NCBI GenBank assembly: GCA_022616415.1
Contig: JAKEEU010000040.1
Coordinates: 96,065 to 160,064 of the forward strand
DNA from: Candidatus Zhuqueibacterota bacterium
GTDB lineage: Bacteria; Zhuqueibacterota; Zhuqueibacteria; Zhuqueibacterales; Zhuqueibacteraceae
Direction: 5' to 3'
DNA length: 64,000 nt
Made by a program: the position numbers and the translations under genes. Below, in pieces: positions 50,541 through 59,649 of the stretch (position 1 is the stretch's first letter; the number at the start of each line of letters is the position of its first letter). The notes beneath the pieces were generated by a model. The model worked only from the letters and a program-made list of their open reading frames with translations. It made no database searches and was not told the origin of the DNA.

Positions 50541-50779
50541 CAGTAACCTGTGTTCAGTAATCAGTGACCAGTAATCAGTGACCAGTGATCATGTCATTAA
50601 GTTAAACCCCGGTTATGTCATTCCGGAGGAATCTTTTTTCAAATTCAGTAGAGTGCTAGTTTGCAACAAGATTCCTCCTGAATGACAGAGTCTATAACTT
50701 AATGACATGCAGTGACCAGTGATCAGTAACCTTGAACAACTGATAACTGATCACTGGTTACTAATTACTGGCTCACTGC
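50541..50779. repeat. CAGTRATCAGTGACCAGT low-complexity repeats
   Basis: Tandem variants of CAGTAATCAGTGACCAGT lie at 50541-50590, and an inverted set (CAGTGACCAGTGATCAGTAA against TGATCACTGGTTACTAATTACTGG) lies at 50710-50779. They flank the GTCATYC element at 50617. Such strings are frequent noise repeats in metagenome-derived genomes. Confidence 0.65.
50617..50686. repeat. GTCATYC inverted repeat, copy 4
   Basis: GTCATTCCGGAGGAATCTTT and AAGATTCCTCCTGAATGAC are almost perfect complements around TCAGTAGAGTGCTAG. This is the best-preserved copy and defines the family consensus. Confidence 0.8.
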
Positions 50780-52197
50780 CTCATTTCACTCATAATAGTT
50801 TGCACCACCGTCCGCGTGTCAAGCAAGCTGGCTTTGACGACGGTGTTTTCGTGAAATGGAAAAGCTTGAAAGACCACTTGCGTATTGGCGCCGCCGCTGG
50901 GAAAGCGCAGGGCCACGTTGCCGATAAAGCCGCCCAAGCCATCGGTGCCGCCATAAATAATTTCAGCGCCGTCGCCGGGAACGATTTTATCCACATCGCC
51001 GGATTGGACGTCAATCGCAATGCGTGGAAAGGTTGACGGCTTTCCCAAACGATCGTCGGCAAAACTGAACTTGCCGTCGCCGGAGGCTGCACCGGCACGG
51101 CTCCATTGGCGCGCCGCATCCGTGGCGGAATCGCCGGTTGCCGGCGCTAAATGCAAGACCGCCGCTTCAAATTCGGCAGCGTCCGGCGGGTTGGTGTGAT
51201 TGGCACGGCTCAAATCTTCCAGGATTTCCTGGCCCATAGCCCAAAGCCTGCCGCCGGCGTTTACGAAATCGGCCAGAGGCGCGCTGGTTTCCGGATAGTC
51301 GGCACCGATTTTTCTCCAAAGGGCGGAAGCAGCGCCGCTATAAATCACCACGACTTGGAAGCCGGCGAACTCTGCCCCGGCCGGCGCGCCTCTTTGCGCG
51401 ACATCCCAAGCTGCAAAGGCATAGCCTTCAAACAGATCGGCATAAAATTTATCTTCGTCGATCTCAACCAAAGCATTGGCTTGGGGTTTGTCATCGACGA
51501 TTAAAATCGCCGGCGATTTTACTTCATAATTAAAATTTGTTGTGGAAACCGCGCCGGCGTTGTCCTTGGCTTCCAAAGTGAAGGTATGAGTTCCAGGCGT
51601 TGCAGGAACGGCGAAACCGGCGGTGGTGGCCAAATTGAATTCATTAAATGGCTCGCCAGCAGCGATGCGCCAACGATAGCCGGCAACCGTGCCGAAGCGA
51701 TCGACGTCGGTTCCGGTCCATCGGAAGAACGCCGTCGCCCCGGGCGCGTAAGCCGGGGTCACGCCGCTGCCGCCGGTCGAAGCGCTGCCGCGCGGCCCGG
51801 TGATCACGACTTGCGGCGGTCCCAAATTGGGACCCACTTTGAATGCGCGTGAAGTGTTCGCATTTTGCGAACCGGCGCTTGCCGTCACCGTAAACGTGTA
51901 GTCGCCTTCAGGCAGCCCGGGATAAGTTTTGGAAGTCTCCGTCGTCGAGACCGGCTGCGCATCGACGCCGCTCAGTTGAATGGCGAAGCTGACGTTGCTG
52001 CCGCCGCCGCGCGCGCGCCATTCAAACGTAAAGTGCGCGTTGTTTGAGATGGTGCCGTTATTTTCCGGGCCGCTGATAATTTCCACCACCAGCGGCTGAT
52101 TGAACGGGTCCAGAACGTTGTCATCCTGCGCGCATGATAAGAGCAAGAGCGAGAAAAGCATGCAGCCGATGACGTTTCGTTTTAATATCTTTGACAT
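50773..52197 (-). CDS. Ig-like lipoprotein with Rossmann/amidotransferase-like C-terminal domain
   Basis: The lipobox LLLLSC (Cys near residue 22) marks a 474-residue lipoprotein. Ig-like beta domains follow (TFEWRARGGGSNVSFAIQLS, HTFTLEAKDNAGAVSTTNFN). From about residue 235 there is an alpha/beta domain beginning AILIVDDKPQ and continuing DLFEGYAFAAWDVAQ, VVVIYSGAAS and FVNAGGRLWAMGQE, the pattern of a class-I amidotransferase-like fold seen in non-enzymatic surface proteins. It follows a similar lipoprotein on the same strand and precedes the TonB-dependent receptor, so it is probably a subunit of that outer-membrane complex. No catalytic Cys-His-Glu set is evident. Confidence 0.85.
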   Translation of the reverse strand: MSKILKRNVIGCMLFSLLLLSCAQDDNVLDPFNQPLVVEIISGPENNGTISNNAHFTFEWRARGGGSNVSFAIQLSGVDAQPVSTTETSKTYPGLPEGDYTFTVTASAGSQNANTSRAFKVGPNLGPPQVVITGPRGSASTGGSGVTPAYAPGATAFFRWTGTDVDRFGTVAGYRWRIAAGEPFNEFNLATTAGFAVPATPGTHTFTLEAKDNAGAVSTTNFNYEVKSPAILIVDDKPQANALVEIDEDKFYADLFEGYAFAAWDVAQRGAPAGAEFAGFQVVVIYSGAASALWRKIGADYPETSAPLADFVNAGGRLWAMGQEILEDLSRANHTNPPDAAEFEAAVLHLAPATGDSATDAARQWSRAGAASGDGKFSFADDRLGKPSTFPRIAIDVQSGDVDKIVPGDGAEIIYGGTDGLGGFIGNVALRFPSGGANTQVVFQAFPFHENTVVKASLLDTRTVVQTIMSEMRQ

Positions 52198-52245
52198 GTT
52201 TTGCTCTCCTCAAACAGGTAACCTGTAATGAATGAGCTTTTGTCC

Positions 52246-52303
52246 CCAACGGATAGATGAACCCAACGGAAAAGTTTTACAGTTGGGTTCATCTATCCGT
52301 TGG
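52246..52303. repeat. CCAACGGAT palindromic repeat, copy 7
   Basis: This copy matches the 29342 element almost base for base (CCAACGGATAGATGAACCCA and its complement). It lies 60 bases after the first lipoprotein gene on the reverse strand. A partial copy of the 58395 repeat (GTATCCGGGCGATTCG) stands at 52322. Confidence 0.85.
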
Positions 52304-52362
52304 AGAAATTCTTTTTAAAATGTATCCGGGCGATTCGTTAAATCCGAATACCAAAAACATTT

Positions 52363-54144
52363 TTATCTCTCCTTGAACCGGTTGCCCAGGATGAAATCGC
52401 CCAACTTGACGATGCCGGTCGAAGTTTGATCCAGATAGAACAAGGACATTCCCAGCCAGACGCCCCAATTGCCCTTGGCGCCTTGCGCTTCTGTGGCAAT
52501 GCGGTCGCCGCCTTGCGCGCCGCCGGCGCCGACATTCGCAAACAGAATGCGCAACGAGGTGGGACGCGAGTTGTTCATCCGTTCCCAATCGCGCGCCGCC
52601 GCGCCCGCAATGACCGGGATCACATCCGCGCCTGAAATAAAAGCGTAGGCATTGCTATTGTCTGCTGAGGCGGCTTGATAGCCCTCCAAACTTTGAAAAA
52701 CCGTGCCGCGCGCAGTCAGCACCGCCGGCGTGGCCATGGCGTTTCTGAGGGTTTGCGCAAAATTGACCGTACGAAAACCGGTGATCATGAGATTGCCCCC
52801 GGCCTGGAAATAGGCCGCGAGCAAACCGGAGATCGCGCTGGCCGTGTAAATCGAATCCGTCATGATCACGACGCTGGAAAATTTGGCGAGATCAGCCGGG
52901 CCGGGCAAGGCAGTCGTATTATTTGCACCGGGGAAACGCTCGCCACCGGATAAACGATCGACGTCCCAAACGCTGACCCGCGTGAAGTTCTTGAAGAATC
53001 CGTTCAAGATTTTCTGATCCATGTCCGGCTCGTTGGCATACGCGGTCGTGCTGGGATTGGTATCGACGTTATCAATGAACAAGATTCCGTTCGCCGGCGC
53101 AAATTCAGTGACCGTAAAATTCACCGTAAGGATGTCGGAGACATTCTCGCCGGTATCGACGGCGCGGACGCGGAAGGTGTGCGGGCCGGCAGATTGAGCT
53201 GCAAACGAGACCTGCGCCGTATTGGTGGAAGTGAAATTCACCGGATCATCAAGCGAATATTCAAAATGATCGAGGATGCCGAAATAGTGAGCCATTGAAA
53301 CGCTCCATGCAAAGGGGACGTTCACGCCGGTAAACCACGCACCCGCTGCCGACGGCGGGCCGACGGTTGAGGTTAATGCCAGGACCGGCTTTAATCCGGA
53401 GCCGACAAAAAAGCTGCTCGTTGCCGGGGTCTGATCGCGCGCGCCGAGATTGTCGATGCTCGTGACCGCGAGGCTGTGATTGCCGGGGGACAAAAGATTT
53501 CCCAAGGCGCGGCTAAATTCGATGACCGCTTTGCCATTGGCATCGGCAGCAACCTTTTGCTCGCCTCCTCCGTCTAACGAGTAGGCAAAGCTCGTCACCT
53601 TCCCATCAGCATCCGCGCCGCTGGCCTCGAATCTGACGCCGCGACCGGAGGTAGCCCCGTCGGGCGGGCCGGAAGGAATGGCCGTGGTCGGCGGCTTGTT
53701 CGCGGCAAATAGCGCCAGGCTCAAAGTCGCCTTGGCGGGCGAGGGATCTTCAGCGCCTTCGTTGTCCAGCGCTTTGATTTCGATAATGTGAGCGGCATCG
53801 AGAGAGGCAAAATCGAGGGTGTCCGCGGTTTTGCGCTTGTCGGTCCAGGCCGACCACGGGCCGCCATCCACCCGCACGGCGAAGCTGTCGACTTTCCCGT
53901 CCGTATCGACACCGGTGTAATCGACGCTGTACACAAATTCGGTCAGATTCGTCACCGCGCCGCTGGCATCAGTCACCGCCGGCGTCTTCGTCAGGCTCGT
54001 CGAGCTGACGTAAGTTTCCGGAGGCTGATTGGCCTCTTTAACATTAGCCTTCGTGGGTCCCTTGCCGCAGCTCCATAAAAGAAGAAAGACCGGACTCAGC
54101 AGCAATAGCAGCAGGAAACCTTTTCCGACTCTGCGATGGTTCAT
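52363..54144 (-). CDS. Ig-like lipoprotein with Rossmann-like C-terminal domain
   Basis: The 593-residue lipoprotein (lipobox LLLWSC) has three Ig-like repeats, seen as EFVYSVDYTGVDTDGKVDSF, VTSFAYSLDGGGEQK and LDHFEYSLDD, each with the pattern of animal-type domains used for surface presentation. An alpha/beta domain follows that starts NGILFIDNVD and continues VVIMTDSIYTASAISGLLAA and FQAGGNLMITGFR. That domain is like the one in the next gene, so the two lipoproteins are distant paralogues. AGGAGG lies eight bases before the ATG at 54144. It is the first gene of the outer-membrane series and faces the XRE-cupin regulator. Confidence 0.85.
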   Translation of the reverse strand: MNHRRVGKGFLLLLLLSPVFLLLWSCGKGPTKANVKEANQPPETYVSSTSLTKTPAVTDASGAVTNLTEFVYSVDYTGVDTDGKVDSFAVRVDGGPWSAWTDKRKTADTLDFASLDAAHIIEIKALDNEGAEDPSPAKATLSLALFAANKPPTTAIPSGPPDGATSGRGVRFEASGADADGKVTSFAYSLDGGGEQKVAADANGKAVIEFSRALGNLLSPGNHSLAVTSIDNLGARDQTPATSSFFVGSGLKPVLALTSTVGPPSAAGAWFTGVNVPFAWSVSMAHYFGILDHFEYSLDDPVNFTSTNTAQVSFAAQSAGPHTFRVRAVDTGENVSDILTVNFTVTEFAPANGILFIDNVDTNPSTTAYANEPDMDQKILNGFFKNFTRVSVWDVDRLSGGERFPGANNTTALPGPADLAKFSSVVIMTDSIYTASAISGLLAAYFQAGGNLMITGFRTVNFAQTLRNAMATPAVLTARGTVFQSLEGYQAASADNSNAYAFISGADVIPVIAGAAARDWERMNNSRPTSLRILFANVGAGGAQGGDRIATEAQGAKGNWGVWLGMSLFYLDQTSTGIVKLGDFILGNRFKER

Positions 54145-54320
54145 GAATTGCACCTCCTCCGAATTTTTGGGGTGATTCGGAAAAAAATTAGAGCTTGTGA
54201 AGTTGCTTTTTTCAGGCTGATTTGTTACATTGTTGATTGCATGCCTTTATCGGTTGATGATATTGTTTGATTGAAATCTGTTAGGTCACGCTATAAAAAC
54301 TAAAATTTTATTCTTAAATC

Positions 54321-54875
54321 ATGACTGAGTTCGACATCGGCTCACGGGTCAAGCGTTTGCGAGAGGAAAAAAATCTTGCCCTGCGCGAAGTCGCGCGGCG
54401 TTCCGGGGTTTCGGCAACGCAGATTTCCGACATCGAGCGCAACCTTACGGCGCCGACGGTGCCGACGCTGATGAAAATCATCGCCGCGCTCGGCGCCGAC
54501 ATGAGCATCTTCTTCGAGCGCAACAATAAGAAATCGGTCTCGGTCGTTCGCAAAGACGAACGCCAGCAATTCATCGACCGCCAAAATCACGTCTTTCTCG
54601 AATCCCTCTCCAACGGCATCACCGACACCAAGCTGAAGGTCATTCTCGCCCATCCTCCTCCCGGCGCGGAGAATATTCGCGGCGGCTATCAACATCCCGG
54701 CGAGGAGCTCATTTACGTGATCAAGGGCAAAGTGCAAGTGACCATTGCCGGCGTGACCTATATTCTCGAACAAGGCGACAGCATTCATTTCCGCGGCGAA
54801 CTGCGGCACACCATCAAAAACATCACCAAAAAGCAAGTCGAGCTGATCTCCGTCATCACCCCGCCGAATTACTAG
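54321..54875 (+). CDS. XRE-family regulator with C-terminal cupin domain
   Basis: Residues 9-63 are a Cro/CI-type HTH (VKRLREEKNLALREVARRSG, VSATQISDIERN) and residues about 105-184 a small cupin (QHPGEELIYVIKGKVQVTIA, GDSIHFRGELRHTIKN). Regulators of this class sense small molecules, often polyamines or amino acids, with the cupin. The gene is divergent from the 54144 lipoprotein with 176 bases between the starts, so it may control the outer-membrane series as well as itself. No ribosome site is seen before the ATG. Confidence 0.92.
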   Translation: MTEFDIGSRVKRLREEKNLALREVARRSGVSATQISDIERNLTAPTVPTLMKIIAALGADMSIFFERNNKKSVSVVRKDERQQFIDRQNHVFLESLSNGITDTKLKVILAHPPPGAENIRGGYQHPGEELIYVIKGKVQVTIAGVTYILEQGDSIHFRGELRHTIKNITKKQVELISVITPPNY

Positions 54876-54921
54876 TCCGTATCTTTCCCCCGCAAAGTTC
54901 TAACCTTGACCAAGTTGTTTT

Positions 54922-55133
54922 GTCCCGAAAGGGACATACGAAAATAGCCCACCAATTCAATGGTGGGAAAAAATGTTTCTTCTCCTCAGTCCCGAAAGGG
55001 ACGAATGAAAACGGCATTTTTGCAACATCCCAAGCATTCCTTTTCAACCGTCCCCTTCGGGACTTTGAGGGTGAGGCTATCTCTCGAACCCAGAAATAAA
55101 TTTCTGGGCTATTCTCGCTTGTCCCTGCGGGAC
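54922..55133. repeat. Cluster of four GTCCC...GGGAC palindromes
   Basis: GTCCCGAAAGGGAC occurs at 54922 and 54989, GTCCCCTTCGGGAC at 55050 and GTCCCTGCGGGAC at 55121. Between them are smaller hairpins (CCCACCAATTCAATGGTGGG, CCCAGAAATAAATTTCTGGG). Spacing is irregular (about 55-70 bases) and spacers differ, so it is not a CRISPR array. It resembles REP-type repeats. It lies between the convergent regulator and M28 genes. Confidence 0.75.
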
Positions 55134-55151
55134 GAAATCTATCCGGCCAAC

Positions 55152-56555
55152 CTACTGATTGGTCCGACTACTTCGCTGCTGCCGAAAACGCTCCATTGCC
55201 GCCTGCCAATCAAACGTCGCGGCCAGGCTCTCGTTGCCTTCCTGATCGACGGCCGCCAGCCCAAAAACATATTCATCTATCGAACGCCCCCGCAAGCGCC
55301 ACTCACGATTGTTCTGGCCGTTTTCGCCTTTCACCGCATTACCCATCCCGACGGGAATCACCTCCGTCCAATCCGGCTCGATGGTGCGGCGCGCCAATAC
55401 ATTGAAGTGTGAGAGGTCAGCAATATTTTCCGGCTGCCGCCAGGCCACAGCGGTTTCGTAAGTATCCCGATCGCGCTGAATGCGGATAATTTCCGGTTTT
55501 GGCGGCGCGAGCGCCAGGCTGGCCAATGCGGTCGCATTCACTTTTGCCACCCGCGCCATATAGTCAAACGAAACAAATTCGATTTTGTCGTCGATGACGT
55601 GCTGGCGGCTGAAGTTTTCATTCGCCTCGGTGAAGCGAACGCCGGCGTAGCCATTTTCAGTAAAAGGCCGGTGATCGCCGCCGCGGCCGACGCGATCCAG
55701 GCGGAAGATGAGATCGACGGCAAGCTCCGGCACGTAACGCGACGCTATTTTTCGAATATGGCGCGCCAGTTGGCGGGAATCGGAATCCACCGGATCGGGC
55801 GAAAAACAGCGCAGCCGATTATTTTCAATGCTGCCGTCGCCGCCGTGAATATTGCCGACGATGTCGTTGGTGATTGCCGCGTCGATGACCTCGCCGCGTT
55901 CTTTGGCAGTTTTGGCGTAATGCGAGCTGCCCCAAAGCCCTTGCTCTTCGCCGGTAAAGGCGATGAAAGCCAACGTGTGCTCGAATTGAAATTGGCTCAT
56001 CACCCGCGCCAATTCCATCACCACCGCGGTGCCGCTGCCGTCGTCATTGGCGCCGTTCGCCTCGACTTTGCCGTCGTAGCGGTCACGATTCATGGAATCA
56101 TAATGGCCGCCAACGGCGAGCATGCGATTGGTTTTCGTTCCCGGCAAGACGGCGACCACGTTGGCGGTACGAACTGACTGCATGCCAGTGGCTTCTGTGG
56201 CCCTGCCACTCAGGGGTTGATCGAAGAAATCAAAACTAACCTTGAGCCGGTTGCCGTTGGCGGCGCTGAAACTCTTGAAGCGACGATAAATCCAACGCCG
56301 CGCTGCGCCAATTCCCATGGTTGCTGAAACGGTATCCGAGAACGTATTGCGCGTGCCGAAGCTAACCAGCGCTTGCAGGTTGGCTCTCAAACTGTCAGCC
56401 GAAATATTGTCGACGATTTTGACAATGGTGGGATTTAATTGCGCCGGCGATGCGTGCTGCTTATCCTGGCCGGCGCAGATATCGACTTTCAGCCCTATGC
56501 AAGCCCCAATCATTAAATGCATGACAACGAAGCGCCTGATCGATTGTTTTGTCAT
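55152..56555 (-). CDS. Secreted M28 family metallopeptidase
   Basis: The 467-residue protein has a signal peptide (about 1-28) and a complete M28 di-zinc site: VGGHYDSM, GANDDGSGTAVVMELA, TGEEQGLWGSSHYAKTA, an Asp in AAITNDIVGN, and a late His in GGDHRPFTENG. A fibronectin-like C-terminal domain follows (about 370-450). GGAG lies 12 bases before the ATG. It is a paralogue of the next gene upstream, in the same order of motifs, with the conserved segment SDTVSATMGIGAARRW in both. The family acts on exported peptides. Confidence 0.92.
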   Translation of the reverse strand: MTKQSIRRFVVMHLMIGACIGLKVDICAGQDKQHASPAQLNPTIVKIVDNISADSLRANLQALVSFGTRNTFSDTVSATMGIGAARRWIYRRFKSFSAANGNRLKVSFDFFDQPLSGRATEATGMQSVRTANVVAVLPGTKTNRMLAVGGHYDSMNRDRYDGKVEANGANDDGSGTAVVMELARVMSQFQFEHTLAFIAFTGEEQGLWGSSHYAKTAKERGEVIDAAITNDIVGNIHGGDGSIENNRLRCFSPDPVDSDSRQLARHIRKIASRYVPELAVDLIFRLDRVGRGGDHRPFTENGYAGVRFTEANENFSRQHVIDDKIEFVSFDYMARVAKVNATALASLALAPPKPEIIRIQRDRDTYETAVAWRQPENIADLSHFNVLARRTIEPDWTEVIPVGMGNAVKGENGQNNREWRLRGRSIDEYVFGLAAVDQEGNESLAATFDWQAAMERFRQQRSSRTNQ

Positions 56556-56662
56556 TTTTTCAAGTGCTCCTTATTGATTGTAAAAAGTTTTTCCGTTGCG
56601 GCTACGCCCGCCGGGTTCTCTTTTCGTTGCAAGTTTTGGAGACGACACCTTTAGCTTTAAAG

Positions 56663-57979
56663 CTATTCCAGCAACGTCTCCGCCGAAAACAGGCTTTCAT
56701 TCTGCTGTGCGTCAACCGCCGCAACGCTGACGTACACCGGCGCCGCAACATCGGAGAGCGTTACTTCAGTTTTGCTGCCGGCATCAAAGAGAATGTCATA
56801 AGAAACGGAAGCCGATTGGCGCAGCGCGACGAGGTATTTGGCGCCGTCAGTGCTCTGATTCCATCGCAGCCGGTATCGGCCAACTCCAAGTTTCTCGCTC
56901 GTGACACCGTTGGGCGTGGCCGGGGCTAAAGCCAGGCTGGCAATGAAAGCCGCATTCACTTGCACCACTTTGCGGTGATAAGAGAAGGACATGAATCGGA
57001 TCAGATCATTTGGATTGTGTTGCTGATCCAAATTGTCCTCCGGCTCCGTGAACCTGACTGCCGTATAACCTTGCTCATTAAAAGCAAAATGATCGCCGCC
57101 GCGCCCGGGCCGGTCTCTGGCCAAAATCAGGCGAACCGTAAAGTTTGTCACGTAAGGCCCGGCTTGCAGCTTGACGTAACGCGCCAACTGGCGATGTGGC
57201 GAGCTCATGGGATCGTCGGAGAAACAGCGCACGCCCGTGCTGTCGATCGTCCCGCTGCCGCCGCAAATATTGCCGATGATGTCATTCGTGGCCATCGCGA
57301 TGAGATTGTCGCCCCGTTGTCTGGCGGCTGCGGCATAATGGCGGCTGCCAAACAAACCCTGCTCCTCGCCGGTAAACGCCACGAACAAAATAGTGGCTTC
57401 GAATTGATGCCGGCTCAACACGCGCGCCAGCTCCAAAACTCCGGCGGTGCCGCTGGCGTCGTCATTGGCGCCGGGCGCGAAGCCTTGTCCGTCACAGCGC
57501 TCGGTCGTGCGGCTGTCGTAATGGCCGCTCACCAAAATCTGCCGCTCTGGCGATACCGTTCCCGGCAAACGCGCTACCACATTGCGCTGGAGGGCCGTGA
57601 CCCCGCAAATCGTCGTTGTAAAATCATCGTAATACACTTGCAGCCGGCCGCCGGAAGCTCGGCTAAAGTTTTGGAGCTTTTGCCGGAGCCATCTGCGCGC
57701 GGCGCCGATGCCTTTCGCGGAAGAGACGGTATCCGATATGGAATGGCGCGTCTCGAAGCCGGCCAGGCTGGCAACATAGCTCCGCAGCGAATCCGCAGAG
57801 ATGGCATCGAGCAAACGTTGGATTTCGGCATTGTCGGCACTAAGCGTTGCTGGCGGTGGCTTGAAATCATCAACGACGGGAACTCGGCTTTTTTCGTCAC
57901 ATGCAATAAAAGCGGCAAAAATGACAAAAAACGCCACTGCGTCGAGTTTGGAAGCGGCCTGTGAAAAAGAGGATGGCAT
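56663..57979 (-). CDS. Secreted M28 family metallopeptidase, paralogue
   Basis: The 438-residue protein repeats the plan of its downstream neighbour: VSGHYDSR, GANDDASGTAGVLELARVL, TGEEQGLFGSRHYAAAA, ATNDIIGN and GGDHFAFNEQG, then a shorter C-terminal beta domain. The N-terminus has a signal-type helix ending FAAFIACDEK, possibly a lipoprotein (Cys near 27). The two genes are 107 bases apart on one strand and surely arose by tandem duplication. A consensus promoter lies about 170 bases upstream. Confidence 0.92.
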   Translation of the reverse strand: MPSSFSQAASKLDAVAFFVIFAAFIACDEKSRVPVVDDFKPPPATLSADNAEIQRLLDAISADSLRSYVASLAGFETRHSISDTVSSAKGIGAARRWLRQKLQNFSRASGGRLQVYYDDFTTTICGVTALQRNVVARLPGTVSPERQILVSGHYDSRTTERCDGQGFAPGANDDASGTAGVLELARVLSRHQFEATILFVAFTGEEQGLFGSRHYAAAARQRGDNLIAMATNDIIGNICGGSGTIDSTGVRCFSDDPMSSPHRQLARYVKLQAGPYVTNFTVRLILARDRPGRGGDHFAFNEQGYTAVRFTEPEDNLDQQHNPNDLIRFMSFSYHRKVVQVNAAFIASLALAPATPNGVTSEKLGVGRYRLRWNQSTDGAKYLVALRQSASVSYDILFDAGSKTEVTLSDVAAPVYVSVAAVDAQQNESLFSAETLLE

Positions 57980-58147
57980 GCGTCGCTTGCTTACGAAACC
58001 AAACCGTTACGAAACGACCTCTCGCGCGCAACGGCGAGCCACTCATCAAGGCTCGTGCTTAGGATTCATTTATATGTAAGAAGCTCTCGCGATCATTCGT
58101 GGGGGAGCGTCGAAGGTGCAGTTCGTGGTGAAAGTGACAGCGAATGA

Positions 58148-58176
58148 AATATAATAAAGACATTCCACTTTGTCAA
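58148..58176 (-). promoter_or_regulatory. Consensus sigma-70 promoter of the M28 pair
   Basis: On the reverse strand TTGACA (58176-58171), a 17-base spacer and TATATT (58153-58148) precede the M28 ATG at 57979. The leader is about 160 bases. The rest of 57980-58521 holds the repeat at 58395 and no gene. Confidence 0.7.
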
Positions 58177-58394
58177 CAAAAATTTGTAAGATTTTTCTTA
58201 CAAATGAAAGTTTTACCGAACACCGGAAAACTCTACTAAAATTAGGAAACGGCGCGCCAAGATGCTATCACATAAATATGTGATTTACAAAAATCTCGCG
58301 CCAATATGGAAGGCGATCCTAACCCGAAAGTGGCATAATGCTTTAAGTACGCCATAAGCCGGACGAGCCAGAACCAAATAGGAAAGAGCTGTTT

Positions 58395-58469
58395 GTATCC
58401 GGATCTTACGAATCGCCCGGATCAAAAATCGAATGGCTTGAATCCGGGCGATTCGGCAAATCCGGATAC
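58395..58469. repeat. GTATCCGGAT / ATCCGGATAC inverted repeat
   Basis: GTATCCGGATCTTACGAATC and GATTCGGCAAATCCGGATAC are outer arms, with inner CGCCCGGAT / ATCCGGGCG arms. A half copy is at 52322-52352. It lies 53 bases after the zinc-ribbon gene on the reverse strand. Confidence 0.75.
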
Positions 58470-58521
58470 CACTAGAAAGCCTTTGCTTTTTTGCAAAGAT
58501 ATCACTTGTAAAATTGTTTAT

Positions 58522-59637
58522 CTACTGCGGATTTCTTGAGTGCTCCAATCCACATTTTGGACACTTTTTGTCATGGCAGGCGCGGCAAACATTGCGGCCG
58601 CAATTTTCACATTTGAAGCAATCGGCGCAAACCGCGTGCAGCTTGTCTTCACAAATATAAAAATGATGAATCCCGCACGCGCAGCCCTGGCAAGCCGGCG
58701 CCTCGAAATCTTTCGTCAGCGGGTTCCACACGAGCGGAATTTCCCGGACGGCTTTGCGGAAGCGGACTTCATAATTGACCACCATCACCGGCATGAACAA
58801 GCGCATGAGATTGACCGGCTGGACGTTGATCTTCATGGCGTATTTTTCGCGCTGGTCGGTGATCTTGCGCTCCAATTCCAGCGCGGTGGCGCGAATGCGT
58901 GACTCCTCGTCTTCCCGCTCTTTTCCTTCCAAGCCGCGGCGCGCGATTTTGCGGCGAATCTCAGCGGCGAGACTGTCATAATATTCCGCCAGCCGGTCGA
59001 GGTCGCGCTGCAGCCGGCGATTCAAGCTTTTGTGAAATTCCGCCAGCTCCCGGCGAATCATCGTTTCGGTTGAGCGGCACGCGACGGCGTAGATAGCTTG
59101 AAAAGGCTGCGCCGGCAAATCGGCGTGACGTGCGGTCTCAACGGATTCAACCCAATCGAGCTGCGCCGCCATATCCGAAACCTCGGCGAGCGTCTGCTCG
59201 TTGACGATGACAGAGACGAGGCCGTCTTTTTTCTCATCGGAAACCGCGGTGTATTTGAAATTGAATTGCGCGTAAGAAAGAATCCGCTCCATCGCATCCA
59301 GCGCGTGCCCGAGGCCGTTTAGTACCTGAAAACGTTGCTCGGCCGCGCTCTTCGTGCTTTGCTTCAAATACAAATCCCGCAGCGTCAAGTGGGCATAGTT
59401 GCCGGTTCCTTGTACAAGCGCCAACAGCCGGTCGACGAAATCCGATTGAAACGTGACCAGCTCGCCGTCTTGCTTCGACTGCTCGGGATTGAAATAAAGC
59501 CTGGCCAGCTCCGGAGTATGGAGAACTTTCGATACACTTTCCGGAACGAGCGCTTCGAGATACTCGCCGTTTCTTTCGACGGCGGCGCCGGAGAGTTCAA
59601 GCACTTCGGCAACGGTATCAATCAATTGTGCGGACAT
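58522..59637 (-). CDS. Coiled-coil protein with C-terminal zinc ribbons, partner of SNF2 helicase
   Basis: The 371-residue protein has a helical N-terminal half, a long charged coiled coil (about 195-275, LNRRLQRDLDRLAEYYDSLA, ALELERKITDQREKYAMKIN) and a C-terminal cluster of Cys pairs (CQGCACGIHHFYICEDKLHA, CADCFKCENCGRNVCRACHD, CPKCG) that should bind two or more zinc ions. It lies 186 bases downstream of the SNF2-type helicase on the same strand. I recall this pairing in other bacteria but cannot check it. A DNA-repair, transcription-recycling or defence role is possible. The start at 59637 has no clear ribosome site. Confidence 0.8.
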   Translation of the reverse strand: MSAQLIDTVAEVLELSGAAVERNGEYLEALVPESVSKVLHTPELARLYFNPEQSKQDGELVTFQSDFVDRLLALVQGTGNYAHLTLRDLYLKQSTKSAAEQRFQVLNGLGHALDAMERILSYAQFNFKYTAVSDEKKDGLVSVIVNEQTLAEVSDMAAQLDWVESVETARHADLPAQPFQAIYAVACRSTETMIRRELAEFHKSLNRRLQRDLDRLAEYYDSLAAEIRRKIARRGLEGKEREDEESRIRATALELERKITDQREKYAMKINVQPVNLMRLFMPVMVVNYEVRFRKAVREIPLVWNPLTKDFEAPACQGCACGIHHFYICEDKLHAVCADCFKCENCGRNVCRACHDKKCPKCGLEHSRNPQ

Positions 59638-59649
59638 AACGAGCAAATC

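Noticed and set aside
54922..55133. Regularly occurring GTCCCGAAAGGGAC repeats as a CRISPR array
   Set aside because: The repeat unit is only 13-14 bases, spacing is uneven and no cas gene is present.
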